Below are positions 46,097 to 58,344 of a DNA stretch of 64,000 bases, piece after piece. The stretch is taken from contig CM060920.1 of assembly GCA_030737875.1 (NCBI GenBank), forward strand, positions 479,600,861-479,664,860, in the 5' to 3' direction. A model generated the notes under the pieces. The model was not told the origin of the DNA and ran no database searches. It saw only the letters and a program-made list of their open reading frames with translations. Every line of letters begins with the position of its first letter. Within the stretch, counting starts at the first letter, position 1. The position numbers and the translations under genes were made by a program. Source of the stretch: Allium sativum (taxonomy: Eukaryota; Streptophyta; Magnoliopsida; Asparagales; Amaryllidaceae).

Positions 46097-46680
46097 CTAC
46101 TGGCCTACGTCCTTAGGAATCACACCCTCAAATTGTCCATCTCCAGTGCCTTCCTCGAACCCACCACCACCATCATCATCAACATGATCATCACCAACAT
46201 CATCATTCCCACCCTGGTCATGCTTCATCGGCTGTAGGTCCACTGCCATAATCTCATGCAACTCTATGCCTATCCTATTCGGCATAGCTGTGTTTATCAG
46301 GTGCTGGGGCTGTGTAATGTAGCCCTCATGTCCTAACACAACCCCAGACTATTATAAAACTACTATCCAAAGGTATCCAAAAGGGATGGTGGAATGTCTC
46401 GTCCTAAGGGATGACATAAAATATTGCATAATGAAACGATCCCAATTAACCTTGATCCCAACAAAAACTGCATCTGTAGCTAACCGAACTGTGGGAGAAA
46501 CTCTGTCGAAGCTGCTTGTCTTTGCCACCAAGTTATACTATAGAATGCATATAACCACTCTAACCAATGGGCGCAAGTACGCCATCTTCCAAACTCTAAC
46601 ATCCTCATCTACAAAAATCCTTTGTAAAATAACAGGGTTCGTCATCTCCACATTCTCCAAATGAAATCCCTCCACTCGAA
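46097..46680 (-). pseudogene. Degraded retroelement ORF, possibly plant-transposon-protein type
   Basis: One minus frame, read with its stops, contains VNWDRFIMQYFM, then IPFGYL, two stops near 46349-46354, then VVLGHEGYITQPQHL and an acidic Asp/Gly-rich tail. The order (VNWxRFI, PFGYL, VxLGxE) recalls the domain found in plant retroelement gag-like or Athila-type ORFs. This is recognition by eye and could be wrong. It lies at the 3' end of Y's interior, where extra ORFs occur in some gypsy lineages. Cut by B at 46683. Confidence 0.4.
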
Positions 46681-48487
46681 TGTGTAACAACCCGGAATTT
46701 TGGAACCAATTTAAAATTTTATTTTAAGGAAACTTTGTTAGAAAATGCATCAGAATTTAACAATAAAAAAAATTATGTTTTAAAATAAAAGTTAGTCTTT
46801 ATTTAAATGTAAGAATATAAAAATGATTTACATTAAAAAGTTATTCTTTTTAATGTGAATGAACATATTTTGTTTAGCGCTAAAAGTTATTCTTTTTAAT
46901 GAAAATGAACATATTTTGATTAGTGCTAAAAGTCTAACTTTTTAATGTCGTATAAAACATGAATTAAATTTACAACAAAAAATTAATCTTTTAATGTCAT
47001 GTAGAAACATGAAATGTTTTACATTAAAAAAATTTATTCTTTTTAACGTCATGTAGGAACTTTAATGACATTTATTAATTTATTGATTGAAAATAATGTG
47101 TAGGTTATAAATGAAAATATGCTAACGTGAAAATTCACAGTTTGTTGTTTATAAAATTAAAAAAATAAAAAGATTAAACTTTGATTGGAATATGTTTACA
47201 TTAAACATTATGTTTTAAGGTATAAAAAGATTAAAGTTTGATTAGATATGTTTACATTAAAAAAATACATTTTTAATGTAAAAGAGATTCATTGTTTGAA
47301 AATGTGTTTAATGTAAATAAATCATTAAAAGAGATTCATTGTGTAATAAAAATGTTATAGGTAGAAAATGTACATTTATTAAATACTAACATGTACATGC
47401 AAATGAAGTTATAAACTTTCTAACAATTGGCATTAAACAATAGATCAAGCATTAATTACATTCCCGTTTTCCCTCTCCTACGTTTTTCTTTTGAATTTTT
47501 GAATAAGTTCATTAAATACTGAAACGTTAATATTATATATTTGAAAATTTAAAAGTAATATATATTAAGAAAGAAAATTTTATCGTTGTTCTAAACTGAG
47601 GTTCACAGTGTAGGGAAAGTTTTTCTACCTCACACCTCATTAATAATTTTAATTTTGAATTTCAAAAGTGTTTGGAAGAAATAAATGATAATGTTGAGAA
47701 ACAATTAAGGGAGAAGTGAATGCCAATGGATTTGGCATAAATTCATGCGCATGCCTTTTCAAGATCAGGAAAAACAAATATATTTAACATAAATATGCAT
47801 GCATTCATTCATCTCCCTCAGATTTTAAACATTGTTGCCTCTCTTTACTTCTTCAATTTACACCCTTTTTAAGTCAAATTATCAAAATGCATGCTACATT
47901 TTAATATATGCACTTACAAGTCTCTCTCTCTCTCTCTCCCCTTCCTTACTAATATATATATATATATATACACATATAAATGTTGCCTTCTCTTTATGTT
48001 TCATAATTTCCAATTTATTTTCACATAACACATGCACCTTCAATTTCTTTCTGTGCATTAGGTTATAAGTAATTTACTGCTAGAAATAAATATATATAGT
48101 AATTCATTTCGTTTGAAAGTTAGAATTCATTGTTGGTAAGTTAATTTTCGTAAGACTAAACTAAATACAATTGTTGACATTAATTAATTAAATGTTATAT
48201 TGGAATTTGCATTCCAATATAAGAAGAAGAAAAAACTTGGTTAGAATAGTAATAGAAACTACATAAATGATATTTATTAGTGGTTCACAATATTTATTCA
48301 AACGGAGTCTAAGTGTTTCATGTAGGGAAATTAATTGATTTACAATATCCAAGGAGCATAATTGCACTTTACCTTTTCATATGTCATAATGTATAATTGA
48401 TCTTTCCCCTTTAATATATCAAAATGTAAGCATATGATAACAATTCTATTGAAATTAAAAGGGAATTAAATAATTAAAAAGTATTAA

Positions 48488-48495
48488 TATATATA
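48488..48495 (+). promoter_or_regulatory. Predicted TATA box of B
   Basis: TATATATA followed by CCCTTACATTACAAAACCC, a plausible start region about 1.8 kb inside the LTR. The 3' LTR copy lies near 60249. Confidence 0.45.
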
Positions 48496-48525
48496 CCCTT
48501 ACATTACAAAACCCTAATTCATATC

Positions 48526-48642
48526 ATGAGCCGCCGCCACTTACCTTCTTCAATGGCCACTATCTTCCAAAACAAATCCAAAAATTCCTTCTCCCTCACG
48601 CAATATTTCCAAACACAAATAACTGCAAAAATCATTGTCTAA
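48526..48642 (+). other. Short frame (38 codons) at predicted transcript start of B
   Basis: ATG frame beginning MSRRHLPSSMAT just after the predicted TATA box; the same frame is open in the other LTR at 60290-60406. Three of four differences between the copies change amino acids, so there is no sign of protein selection. Could be a short upstream frame or chance. Confidence 0.3.
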
Positions 48643-50971
48643 ATGAGATGCTTCTAATTGGCGATGGTGGATCGGGTTTAAGTGGTTCCGGTTGGCGTGC
48701 GTTCTCAGTATGGCAAGGTCGAAGTTGGGTTTGAAAAAGGGTCGATGTCTGGAGTAACGAACGATGTGGAAGATGAATTAACGTGAAGTAATTATGTAAT
48801 TACTGAGTTTAATTATCGTTTAATTATTTTAATTAATGTAAAATGTTTGTAACATCATTACTATTTCATACGAGATCCAAATTCAACAAACTCAGTTGCG
48901 TTGGAATCAGAAAAATGAGGGCTTTGCGATGAAACAGACCAGATCCAAAAAGGTGCAGTCTAGAATTTTGAATAATTCAAAACCCCAATGTGAGAAATTC
49001 TATTCCTTTATTTTTATAAATATAATTTGTTAATCATAATTTTAGTCTTACACATGCGCTGTAATAATTTGCTGAATGTTCGTGATTGTATGTAAAATTG
49101 TTGATGATGCTTGTTGATCTGTTAACTTGATGAAATATCTTTGTCATATTAGAATTGACAAAATAGTCATGTCATTTATGTTAAATCTAGATTGACAAAA
49201 TAAAACTTTCATTTTGTCAGTGTACGTTGTGTTGAAATCAACATTTTTGTTAATTAGATTATGATTAAACAAAGATTAACATTTTGTTAATTAGATTATA
49301 GTTGAATCAAAAAGTTATATTTTTGTTCATTAAATTAGTTGAATTAGAAATATGTCAATTTGTTATTATAAAATTGATGAAAACAAATATGTCACCTTTG
49401 TTACAAAATTTGTCGGAAACAAATATATCATCTTGTTGTAACGAAAAGATTGAAAACAATTTTTTTTGTTATTTGGAATAGAATAAACAAAAGTGTCATT
49501 TTGTTAATTAGGTGAGTAGAAACAAAAGAACATATATTCTATTGTCATTAGTTAAAATAAAAAGAATTGTAATGAAAGAACCTTATTTTTATCGTTTTAT
49601 TGTATTAGAATTTGCAACAAAATGGAAGAACCATATTTTTTTGGCGTTTTGTTGTATTAGAATTTTCAACAAAACGAAAAGAACCATTTTTATCATTTGG
49701 TTGAATTAGAATCAAAATGAAATTATCATTTCGTTAGACATGTTGAATTAGAATAAAAAAGATCATTTTGTTAGACATGTTGAATTAGAACAAAAAAAAT
49801 CATTTTGTTGGACAAGTTGAATTAGAATAAAAAGATCATTAATGTTAGAATTAAAAGAACATTTATGTTAAAAATTTGAAAGAACATTTATGTTAGAATT
49901 AAAAAGAACATTTATGTTAGAAATTTGAAAGAACATGTATGTTAGAATTATATCATGTGAATTTAAAGAATGTCATTAGTTAAAAATGCGGCACTACAAA
50001 TAAAGTTACATTTTATTTAAAAATGTTGCATTAGAAATAAAGCTACATTTTAGTTAAAAATGCTACATTAGAAGTAAAGTTACATTTTAGTATAAAATGT
50101 TGCATTAGAAAGGAATAACATTTTTGCTTTAAAAATATTACATTAGGAATTCATCAAAATATTCAAGTTAGTATGTTAACATAAAAATAACATATTTATG
50201 TTAAAAGGGAATTCATTAAAATATTCAAGTTAGAATGGAAATGTGTTAACATAAAAATGAATCATTAAAGTATGTAAGGAAGAATGAAATTTTGTTAACA
50301 TAAGAATTTGCATTTTAATGTAAATGAAATATGAGTCATAAATTAAAAGGGATGCTTGTTTGACAAATATGTTAACATTAAAAGTGCATTTTTATTATAA
50401 AATAGTAGAAAAGAGGAAGACAATAGGAATTACATTTTATATGTAATGAAAGAATAAGAATTTGCATAGTCAATAAAATTTACATTGCAAAATAAAGAGC
50501 AAGATTTGACTTGTAATATAAATTACATTTTTAAAGTAATTAAGAGGATTTGTTTTCAAAACCAAACATTGTGGAAAGATGAATATTATTGTTATCAATC
50601 TTGAATTAAAAGAATATTTTATAATTCAATTAATGGAACTAATTGACGTTGATTTAAAAAGATTATGTCTTTGTTGTCTAAAAGTTACAATAAAAAGGAT
50701 TCAATTAAAAAGATTCTATCTTTACTGTCAATATGTTAAGATAAGAAGATTAGATTCAGAATTAGATATTTTGAAAGGTTTATTACTATTAATATAATAA
50801 TTGAGAAAGTCCCAAGTTTTATTAAGATTTGAAAAGGTAAGTTATAATATTTGAAATCAAGTTATTTTGGAAATATAGAATATTCCAAAATTAAGATATT
50901 TTGAAATGACAAACAGTTTAAAATAATATTTTAAGTAGAACAATTATAATGATTAATTAAAATTGTACTTG

Positions 50972-51064
50972 GACACGAGGTTAGGTCACATTTGTGGTGG
51001 AAGTCTGCCCGGACCCGACCGGCATATCCAGCAGCCACAAATGTTGGGCCTAATGTGAGAAGTC
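50972..51064 (+). repeat. Conserved 93-bp LTR hairpin module in B, copy 1
   Basis: GACACGAGGTT start, AAGTCTGCCCGG core, TAATGTGAGA end. Perfect 9-bp stem CATTTGTGG (50989-50997) with CCACAAATG (51035-51043). Confidence 0.8.
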
Positions 51065-51091
51065 CAAGTGCGCAAATACAAATTGGGCCAA

Positions 51092-51184
51092 GACACGAGG
51101 TTAAGCCCAACTTGTGGGATAAGTCTGCCCGAAACCGAACGGCCTATCCAGCATCCACAAGTTGCAGACCTAATGTGAGAGGTC
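51092..51184 (+). repeat. Conserved 93-bp LTR hairpin module in B, copy 2
   Basis: Perfect 10-bp stem CAACTTGTGG (51108-51117) with CCACAAGTTG (51155-51164), and inner GGATA/TATCC. Base pairs differ from copy 1 at positions that stay paired. Confidence 0.82.
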
Positions 51185-51689
51185 TGGCCCATATTAAAAT
51201 ATAAATGGTTAAATTGAAAATGGACATTATTTACACCGTCATGAGTTAAATTAGAAATTGACGTTATTTTCACACCGTTATGTGTTAATATTGAAATGAA
51301 TATTTTCAACTCCAAGTTTGTTATAAAAGAAAGTTACATTTTTAATGTAATAAGATGAGGATTAGAAAAGTTTTACATTTTCTTAATGTAAATGAGGATT
51401 AGAAGAAAATTTCATTTTTTTTTATGTAATTAAGTAAGAGAACATAAAATTTCATTTTTGTGTAATTAAGTCAATCTGCATGTGAATTAAATTGTAAGCG
51501 GAAAATTTACATTTATCATGTAAATTAAGATAAAGGAGAAAAATTACATCTTATGTAATCAAGTTAAAATAGAAAGAAGTTTACATTTTTAATATGAATA
51601 AGAATATTTGTTGTTAGCAAGATATAGTGTAATAAAATACATTTCATTACACATTATAAAAATAACAATATGAAATGGTTTTCAAATTT

Positions 51690-53010
51690 ATATATGCGAG
51701 AGTTATTTGGAAAGTCCGAGTTTACTCTCATTCCAAATAATGATACGACCTTCGAAGAATTGAAGACGGCGATTGAAGACCGACGATCTTCACATCGAAT
51801 GGGTAACTAGTGTTGAGGCCCTTGATTGGTTTGCTTCCAAGACGGGGCTAAGGTGGTAGTTGTCCGGACGTAGTGTTGATTTGTACGTATTTGGCTTTCG
51901 CTCAGACCCAGAGCATAAGCTTATAAATGGAGTGTGTGTCTGACATTGTACTCCTTTATATTGTATTTATTGATTTTCTGTTGAATGTATGAATGTTTGG
52001 TGGCGGAGAATTTATTCTCTTGCTTAACACCTTTTCATATATTTCGGCAAAGGATTGGTAGTGTGATACGGAGTGACAGCGTGACATACTAAGATGCAAT
52101 GATCAAGGTTTCTTGTTGAAAAGCAGAACCTTGTGGTGACGATCAAAGCACAGCTTTAATAAGCATAGCTTTATGTATTACGTAGCTTCACAAGCCTCAC
52201 AACCCGGTGAGTCTAAAACGGGAGAAGGGAACGCAGGGAGAGCAGCACGTTTCTTTCTAGCTAGAAGTGGTGTCGGTGCTTAAACTGGCTGATATTTACT
52301 TATGTGGATGATGGAATGAGGCGCCTCGGATGATAGGTCCTATAGGATCGGGAAACGTGTGTTCAGGAATTACCAATCCACGAAGCTGTATTTGTGGACC
52401 GGCCCTGCAGGATCCAAGGGTTAACTGCGGGGAATCCTGAGACATTAGCTAGAGTGTCTCGAATCGATAAGGAGCTCCTCCCTACCCTTGACTCATGATG
52501 GAAACCCAATTCCCAATACGACCCTACGGATTTGATTGTATTACTAATATGGAGGCATAGTATATGGTAGCTATGCTTCCTAGGATTGATACATTTACTT
52601 AAATGTTTTTGTAACATATATACACTAATAATAATATGAAATTCTTTTTTATCGTATCAAGCATTTTTGACCATTATAAGGTAAAACTCTATCCTCCGGT
52701 TTGCATTGCATTGTGATGGGACTTGAGTCTTATGATGGTTTCATTTTTCTAAAAAGCATTGCGTTGTTTTAACGATTTACTTTAGTTTATGCACCAACGA
52801 TCCATTGGAGTAAACCCGTTCCGCGTTAGCGGCGTGGTCCTTGGATTTGCCTTATTACTATTAGTTAAATTAGTTAAGAATTCTCAAACCAGTCCCATGA
52901 CTGACCCGTTGTTTGTTTCCACATTTGCAAAATCGGGTGCCCATTATTTTCCACACGGGCAGTCGAGTAGTTTGTCTACAGGTCTTCATCTCGAGCAGGA
53001 TTGAAGTTTA
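51690..53010 (+). other. Conserved structured LTR domain, B copy
   Basis: Aligns with A 35425-36870. Stems: TTATTTGGAA (51703-51712) with TTCCAAATAA (51731-51740); AAGGTT (52105-52110) with AACCTT (52137-52142); ACCATTATAAG (52670-52680) with CTTATGATGGT (52729-52739). Confidence 0.75.
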
Positions 53011-53239
53011 AAGCTGTGTCCAGAGCATAGTTCTTTTCCGTTGCACTGTATTGTATAATAATTTATTGTAATTTATCTTCCGCTGTAATTTTATTCGATG
53101 TACTCTGATATTCTATACTCTGATGTAACTTTATTATGATGTTTATAAAAGTCTGTTGTTGTTGTTCTGATGATGTTGTAGCCCAAAGAAAGCGTATCCG
53201 GCGATTTCGCTCAAGGGCGATTTCCGGGTCGTTTCATTT

Positions 53240-53251
53240 TGGTATCAGAGC
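53240..53251 (+). other. B primer binding site, tRNA-iMet
   Basis: TGGTATCAGAGC, three bases after the LTR end. Confidence 0.95.
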
Positions 53252-53299
53252 TTTGGCTAGCTCAAATCTTTGGGATACAACTCATTAGAACTGAACAAA

Positions 53300-53417
53300 A
53301 GACTCATCAGAGATGGGATTAGTATATCCAATAAGAATACTAATTAGAGATAGGATCTGCAGTATCCTAGAATGAGAAAACTCATTAGAGATGGGGTTAG
53401 TAATACCCTAGAATGAG
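53300..53417 (+). other. Tandem leader hairpins of B
   Basis: Three related repeats of AGAGAT-GGRTT-AGTA-TCC type. The last (53381-53417) is clearest: CTCATT pairs with AATGAG, enclosing GGGT/ACCC. The A hairpins show compensating changes (CTCGTT with AACGGG). Confidence 0.62.
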
Positions 53418-53599
53418 TTGAGAGTGCCCAGTTTATAAATAACGTATTTGTGATTATGTATATAATCCGATCTTAGAAAATATGATTTTTTTATATAAAA
53501 GTGTATATATATATTTGATAAGTCAATCAACAAATAAATTATTGAAACCAATAAAAGAAGGAAAATTTAGTTGATAAATAAAAAACCTTTTGCTTCGTT

Positions 53600-53617
53600 C
53601 CTTTTCGAGGATGAAAA
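53600..53617 (+). other. PPT-proximal hairpin of B
   Basis: CTTTTC and GAAAAG around the 6-nt loop GAGGAT. Confidence 0.82.
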
Positions 53618-53635
53618 GATTTTAAGTGGGGGAGA
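53618..53635 (+). other. B polypurine tract
   Basis: AAGTGGGGGAGAT abutting the second LTR. Confidence 0.92.
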
Positions 53636-55387
53636 TTGTAACAACCCGGAATTTTGGAACCAATTTAAAATTTTATTTTAAGGAAACTTTGTTAGAAAAT
53701 GCATCAGAATTTAACAATAAAAAAAATTATGTTTTAAAATAAAAGTTAGTCTTTATTTAAATGTAAGAATATAAAAATGATTTGCATTAAAAAGTTATTC
53801 TTTTTAATGTTAATGAACATATTTTGTTTAGTGCTAAAAGTTATTCTTTTTAATGAAAATGAACATATTTTGATTAGTGCTAAAAGCCTAACTTTTTAAT
53901 GTCGTGTAAAACATGAATTAAATTTACAACAAAAAATTAATCTTTTAATGTCATGTAGAAACATGAAATGTTTTACATTAAAAAAAAATTATTCTTTTTA
54001 ACGTCACGTAGAAACTTTAATGATATTTATTAGTTTATTGATTGAAAATAATGTGTAGGTTATAAATGAAAATATGCTAACGTGAAAATTCACAATTTTG
54101 TTGTTTATAAAATAAAAAATAAAAAGATTAAACTTTGATTGGAATATGTTTGCATTAAACATTACATTTTAAGGTATAAAAAGATTAAAGTTTGATTAGA
54201 TATGTTTACATTAAAAAAAATACATTTTTAATGTAAAAGAGATTCATTGTTTGAAAATGTGTTTAATGTAAATAAATCATTAAAAGAGATTCATTGTGTA
54301 ATAAAAATGTTATAGGTAGAAAATGTACATTTATTAAATACTAACATATACATGCAAACGAAGTTATAAACTTTCAAACAATTGGCATTAAACAATAGAT
54401 CAAGCATTAATTACATGCCCGTTTTCTCTCTCCTATGTTTTTCTTTTGAATTTTTGAATAAGTTCATTAAATACTGAAACGTTAATATTATATATTTGAA
54501 AATTGAAAAGTAATATATATTAAGAAAGAAAATTTTATCGTTGTTCTAAACTAAGGTTCACAGTGTAGGGAAAGTTTTTCTACCTCACACCTCATTAATA
54601 ATTTTAATTTTGAATTTCAAAAGTGTTTGGAAGAAATAAATGATAATGTTGAGAAATAATTAAGGGAGAAGTGAATGCCAATGGATTTGGCATAAATTCA
54701 TGCGCATGCCTTTTCAAGATCAGGAAAAACAAATATATTTAACATAAATATGCATGCATTCATTCATCTCCCTCATATTTTAAACATTGTTGCCTCTCTT
54801 TACTTCTTCAATTTACACCCTTTTTAAGTCAAATTATCAAAACGCATGCTACATTTTAATATATGCACTTACAAGTCTCTCTCTCCCCTTCCTTACTAAT
54901 AAGTGTGTATATATATATGTTGCCTTCTCTTTATGTTTCATAATTTCCAATTTATTTTCACATAACACATGCACCTTCAATTTCTTTCTGTGCATTAGGT
55001 TATAAGTAATTTACTGCTAGAAATAAATATATATAGTAATTCATTTCGTTTGAAAGTTAGAATTCAATGTTGGTAAGTTAATTTTCATAAGACCAAACTA
55101 AATACAATTGTTGACATTAATTAATTAAATGTTATATTGTATATTGGAATTTGCATTCCAATATAAGAAGAAAAAAACATGGTTAGAACAATAATAGAAA
55201 CTACATAAATGACATTTATTAGTGGTTCACAATATTTATTCAAACGGAGTCTAAGCGTTTCATGTAGGAAAATTAATTGATTTGCAATATCCAAGGAGCA
55301 TAATTGCACTTTACCTTTTCATATGTCATAATGTATAATTGATATTTCCCCTTTAATATATCAAAACGTAAGCGTATGAATACAATT
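53636..55387 (+). repeat. B 3' LTR, first part
   Basis: Aligns with 46683-48440. Ends at CAATT, the left target site of C (55383-55387). Confidence 0.93.
55383..55387. other. Target site duplication of C, left (CAATT)
   Basis: CAATT before C's TGTAAC and again at 60202-60206 after it. The intact site is visible in B's first LTR near 48439 (ACAATTCTATTG). Confidence 0.95.
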
Positions 55388-56243
55388 TGTAACGACCCGG
55401 AAAATCTGAACCAATTTAAAATTTCTAAATTGGCTAAAATAGTGGATTTTAAACATTTAAAATAAATATTTTAAATAATAGCAATGAAAAGTGAGTTGGA
55501 ATCGACGTTTGAAAACGAATATAATTAATTCTAATTATAAACAAGGCCTGAAAATGCGCTGCAGTTTCAAAATTTGAATTCAAACTTTGTCGGACTGTAC
55601 CGGGTGCAAAACAAAATGTATTTGAGTGAAACCAAAAATATTTAAATATGTTAGTGAATACGTTTCTAACAAATCTTAAAAATCGAAGTTTCATAGCGGA
55701 AAGCAAAAGTTATGGCCGAATGAATTTTCAGAAAGGTCGTTATGGAATTTATGTAGCCCGTGAAATTGGCCATTTAGCATACGACCTCGGAATTCGACGA
55801 AACCACTTTTGTTGGATCCGGGATGTGAAGTTATTGCTAGGTTTCAAATTTCATAATTTTTGAAGCTAGTATGTGAGCGTGGCAAAGAAAAATGTGTTTT
55901 GGTCAATTACAGTTAAATTGGATCGACCAGAAATGGGCCTTTTTACAAACGGTCTTAGAATTCATCGAAACTAGTTTTGTTGGGACCGTATCGTCAAAAC
56001 ATAGCCAGATTTATTTTTCTGGAATTTTTCGAATCAGTTTGTGGCCCTGGCAAATTGAAATGTACGTTCAAATCGAATATTGAATGTTATATATTTTAAA
56101 TTGAATGGAAACTGACTGAAACAGTCGAATGGGCCTACGAAATATATCCCATTATGTTCGGAATGGGGGTAAAAGGCTAGGGATGACAGTCGTTGGGTTT
56201 GGATTGGAGGTCGTGTCAGAAAACACCTTTTAAAACCCACCGG

Positions 56244-56263
56244 CCAATCAGAATTTAATAAAA
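56244..56263 (+). promoter_or_regulatory. CCAAT box and TATA-like tract of C
   Basis: CCAAT, then TTTAATAAAAA, then CTCTTTCTCTCTCCCC. Position about 860 bp inside the LTR matches the A-rich then C-rich transition in A. Weak motif evidence. Confidence 0.4.
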
Positions 56264-57329
56264 AAAAGAGAAAACTCTTTCTCTCTCCCCGACGTCGAAG
56301 GCGGAAACCGCTTTAAACTTTCCCCCTCATTTTCCAATCAATCCACGCCGAATTAGCTCGTGCCACAGTTGAAATTTTTGAAGATCTTCTCGAGATCTTC
56401 AAATCCATATAAAGTTTGGAATTTTTCATGGCCTGTGGAGTGCGAATCGACGCCAGGAAGTTTGGCCATTCAAACCGCCGCCGCCATCAACCAGGGCCAC
56501 TGAAGTGGACCCCGCTCCAGGCGCCAGTGCGCCTCTCTCCCCTCTTCCTCGCTGCGCTGGCCGATCGACGAATAGCTTCACGAATCGAAAGAAAATTCAA
56601 AACCTAGTTTTGAACAAATCAGCTGATGTACGGCCATATTTAATTTCAACTATTTTAACACCTTTAAACCATTGCAAACTTTGAAAAATCATATATTTTT
56701 CGTGTATTGACGAAATTCAGTGAAACAAGAGACAGTGGACTCGTGTGGACGTCTTCTACCTTCTAGAAGAGACCGCATATTTTTCTGAGCCTTCTGCTAT
56801 TTTTGGTGGAGTGGAACCCAATGTGAGATTTCTAAATTATAAAAGATATGGAAAACGGCGATGTATAAATTATATAGTCGATGTATGAGTTATATAAGCG
56901 TTGTACACCTCTTGTATAAGCATTGTATAAGTTGTACGTTCGATGCATAAGTTGTATATGCATTGTAAAAATTATATATATGTGTTGAAATAGAAGTGAA
57001 TTGCTATATATATATATATATATACGCCCCTCGTCCACAAACCATGTATGATATTTATTGGTTGTGATTGGTGTGAAAAATTGATTGATAGCGAATGGTT
57101 GATTGGAATTGTTTGTGGTTGATATTGATTGATTATGGTTGAAAAATACCCGTTTGTAGTTGAGAAATATTTGGTTGAAACCACATAGGATTAGTTTGTG
57201 GAAATGAAATAAATATATACATGCCGCCTGCGTGCGAACTAGATGCATGATTCCCCATTGTCAAAAACCGCGAGGTTTTAAGGTATAGCGAGGAGCCGGA
57301 CTAGGGACGGTCTCGGTTTTAACTACACT

Positions 57330-57351
57330 GCCGTTATGCTGCCGAAATTTT
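57330..57351 (+). other. GCCGTTATGC box shared with A
   Basis: GCCGTTATGC followed by TGCCGAAATTTT, equal to A 33033-33055 except at one base. Confidence 0.6.
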
Positions 57352-57866
57352 GAATAATATTCATGTGTTTGAATTATTTTCATTTTTTGAAACTATATTT
57401 ATTCGTTGAATAGAAAACCTTCATGTGTTGAGTCGATATTCATTCGTTGAATTGAAATTCATGTGTTGAATGGTATTCATATTTTGAAATAAATTGTTTT
57501 ATAATAAAAATCACATTTTTATCAACTATACGAACTATATAAAATAATCTTATTTTGAAAGAAATTGTTTTATAATAAAAATCCTATTTTTATTACCTAT
57601 ATGAACTATATAAAATAATAGTGTTTTGAAACAAATTGTTTACAATAAAAATCACATTTTTATTATATACATGAGTTGTTAAATATAGTGAAGTGTTGAA
57701 ATAGAAGACAGTTTGATAAAAATATCATGTTTATCAAAAGTATGAAATTCATATAGTTTTGAAATCGAAGAATCGATATATATATTTAAATAGAATTGAA
57801 ATATATCAAAAAACGACGCTGTAGTTCGTATTTTGAAACCGTGATTTCAAATGATTAGTACGGGAG

Positions 57867-58124
57867 ATCCGACCATCGGATTTTCCTGAAATCGCAACCG
57901 TTGGGTTCGCTTTGGAAATATCTTTCCAACGGCACCAACTTTGTAAAAATCCAATGGTTGGATTGTCTAGAATGTTTAATTCAAATCTAAAGAAAAACAG
58001 TGCCAGAATCGATTATATATATATATATATAAATAAAATTATATTTAATCGAATAACGACGCTGCAGTTCGTATTTTGAAATCGAAACTTCAAAGGAGTA
58101 TACCGGGGGATCCGACCGTCGGAT
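57867..58124 (+). repeat. Two copies of the ATCCGA/TCGGAT hairpin block in C
   Basis: Hairpins at 57867-57881 and 58110-58124 inside a repeated block of about 245 bp that also contains ACCGTTGG-TTCG and CCAACGGT- or CCAATGGT-like text. A has one copy per LTR. Confidence 0.65.
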
Positions 58125-58344
58125 TTTCCCGAAACTGGAACCGTTGGATTCGTTTTGAAAAGATCTTTCTAATGATGTAAATTTTGTGAAGATCCAACGG
58201 TTAGATTTTCAGATATGTGTAAATCAAATCTGAAGAAAAATAGCGCCACGGTCGCGTTATGGCCCGAAGCGTCGTTTTAAATAAATTGGCTATTTTAAAA
58301 TAAATAAAAATAGCGAGAAATCGTTATAAAATATTATAAACGAT

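Larger units (their letters stand above)
27252..46682 (-). mobile_element. Y: gypsy-type element, 3' LTR and partial interior, host of A and B
   Basis: Minus-strand element. Its LTR runs 27252-30583 and resumes at 44776-44884 around A; a polypurine tract and part of the interior follow (44885-46682) until B interrupts it. The 5' side and PBS are outside the window. The LTR ends, PPT hairpin, TATA box and hairpin module place it with the G1 group. Interior coding is degraded. Confidence 0.82.
46683..53236 (+). repeat. B 5' LTR (6554 bp)
   Basis: Starts TGTAACAACCCGG, ends CCGGGTCGTTTCA. Contains an AT-rich U3, TATA box near 48488, a short frame, about 2.3 kb of AT-rich degenerate repeats with TTAGAAT, ACATTT and TTGTTA motifs (48850-50800), two hairpin modules and the structured domain. 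No recognisable protein. Confidence 0.94.
53237..53635 (+). other. B interior, 399 bp, non-coding
   Basis: Only PBS, leader hairpins, about 180 bp of AT-rich filler, PPT hairpin and PPT. It looks like a near-minimal set of replication signals. Confidence 0.92.

Noticed and set aside
46678..46682. GAATG as confirmed target duplication of B
   Set aside because: The right end of B is beyond the window, so it cannot be confirmed.
50579..50797. 72-residue frame in B, nearly the same in both LTRs (62353-62571)
   Set aside because: AT-rich low-complexity text; identity follows from being LTR copies, and no family resemblance was seen.
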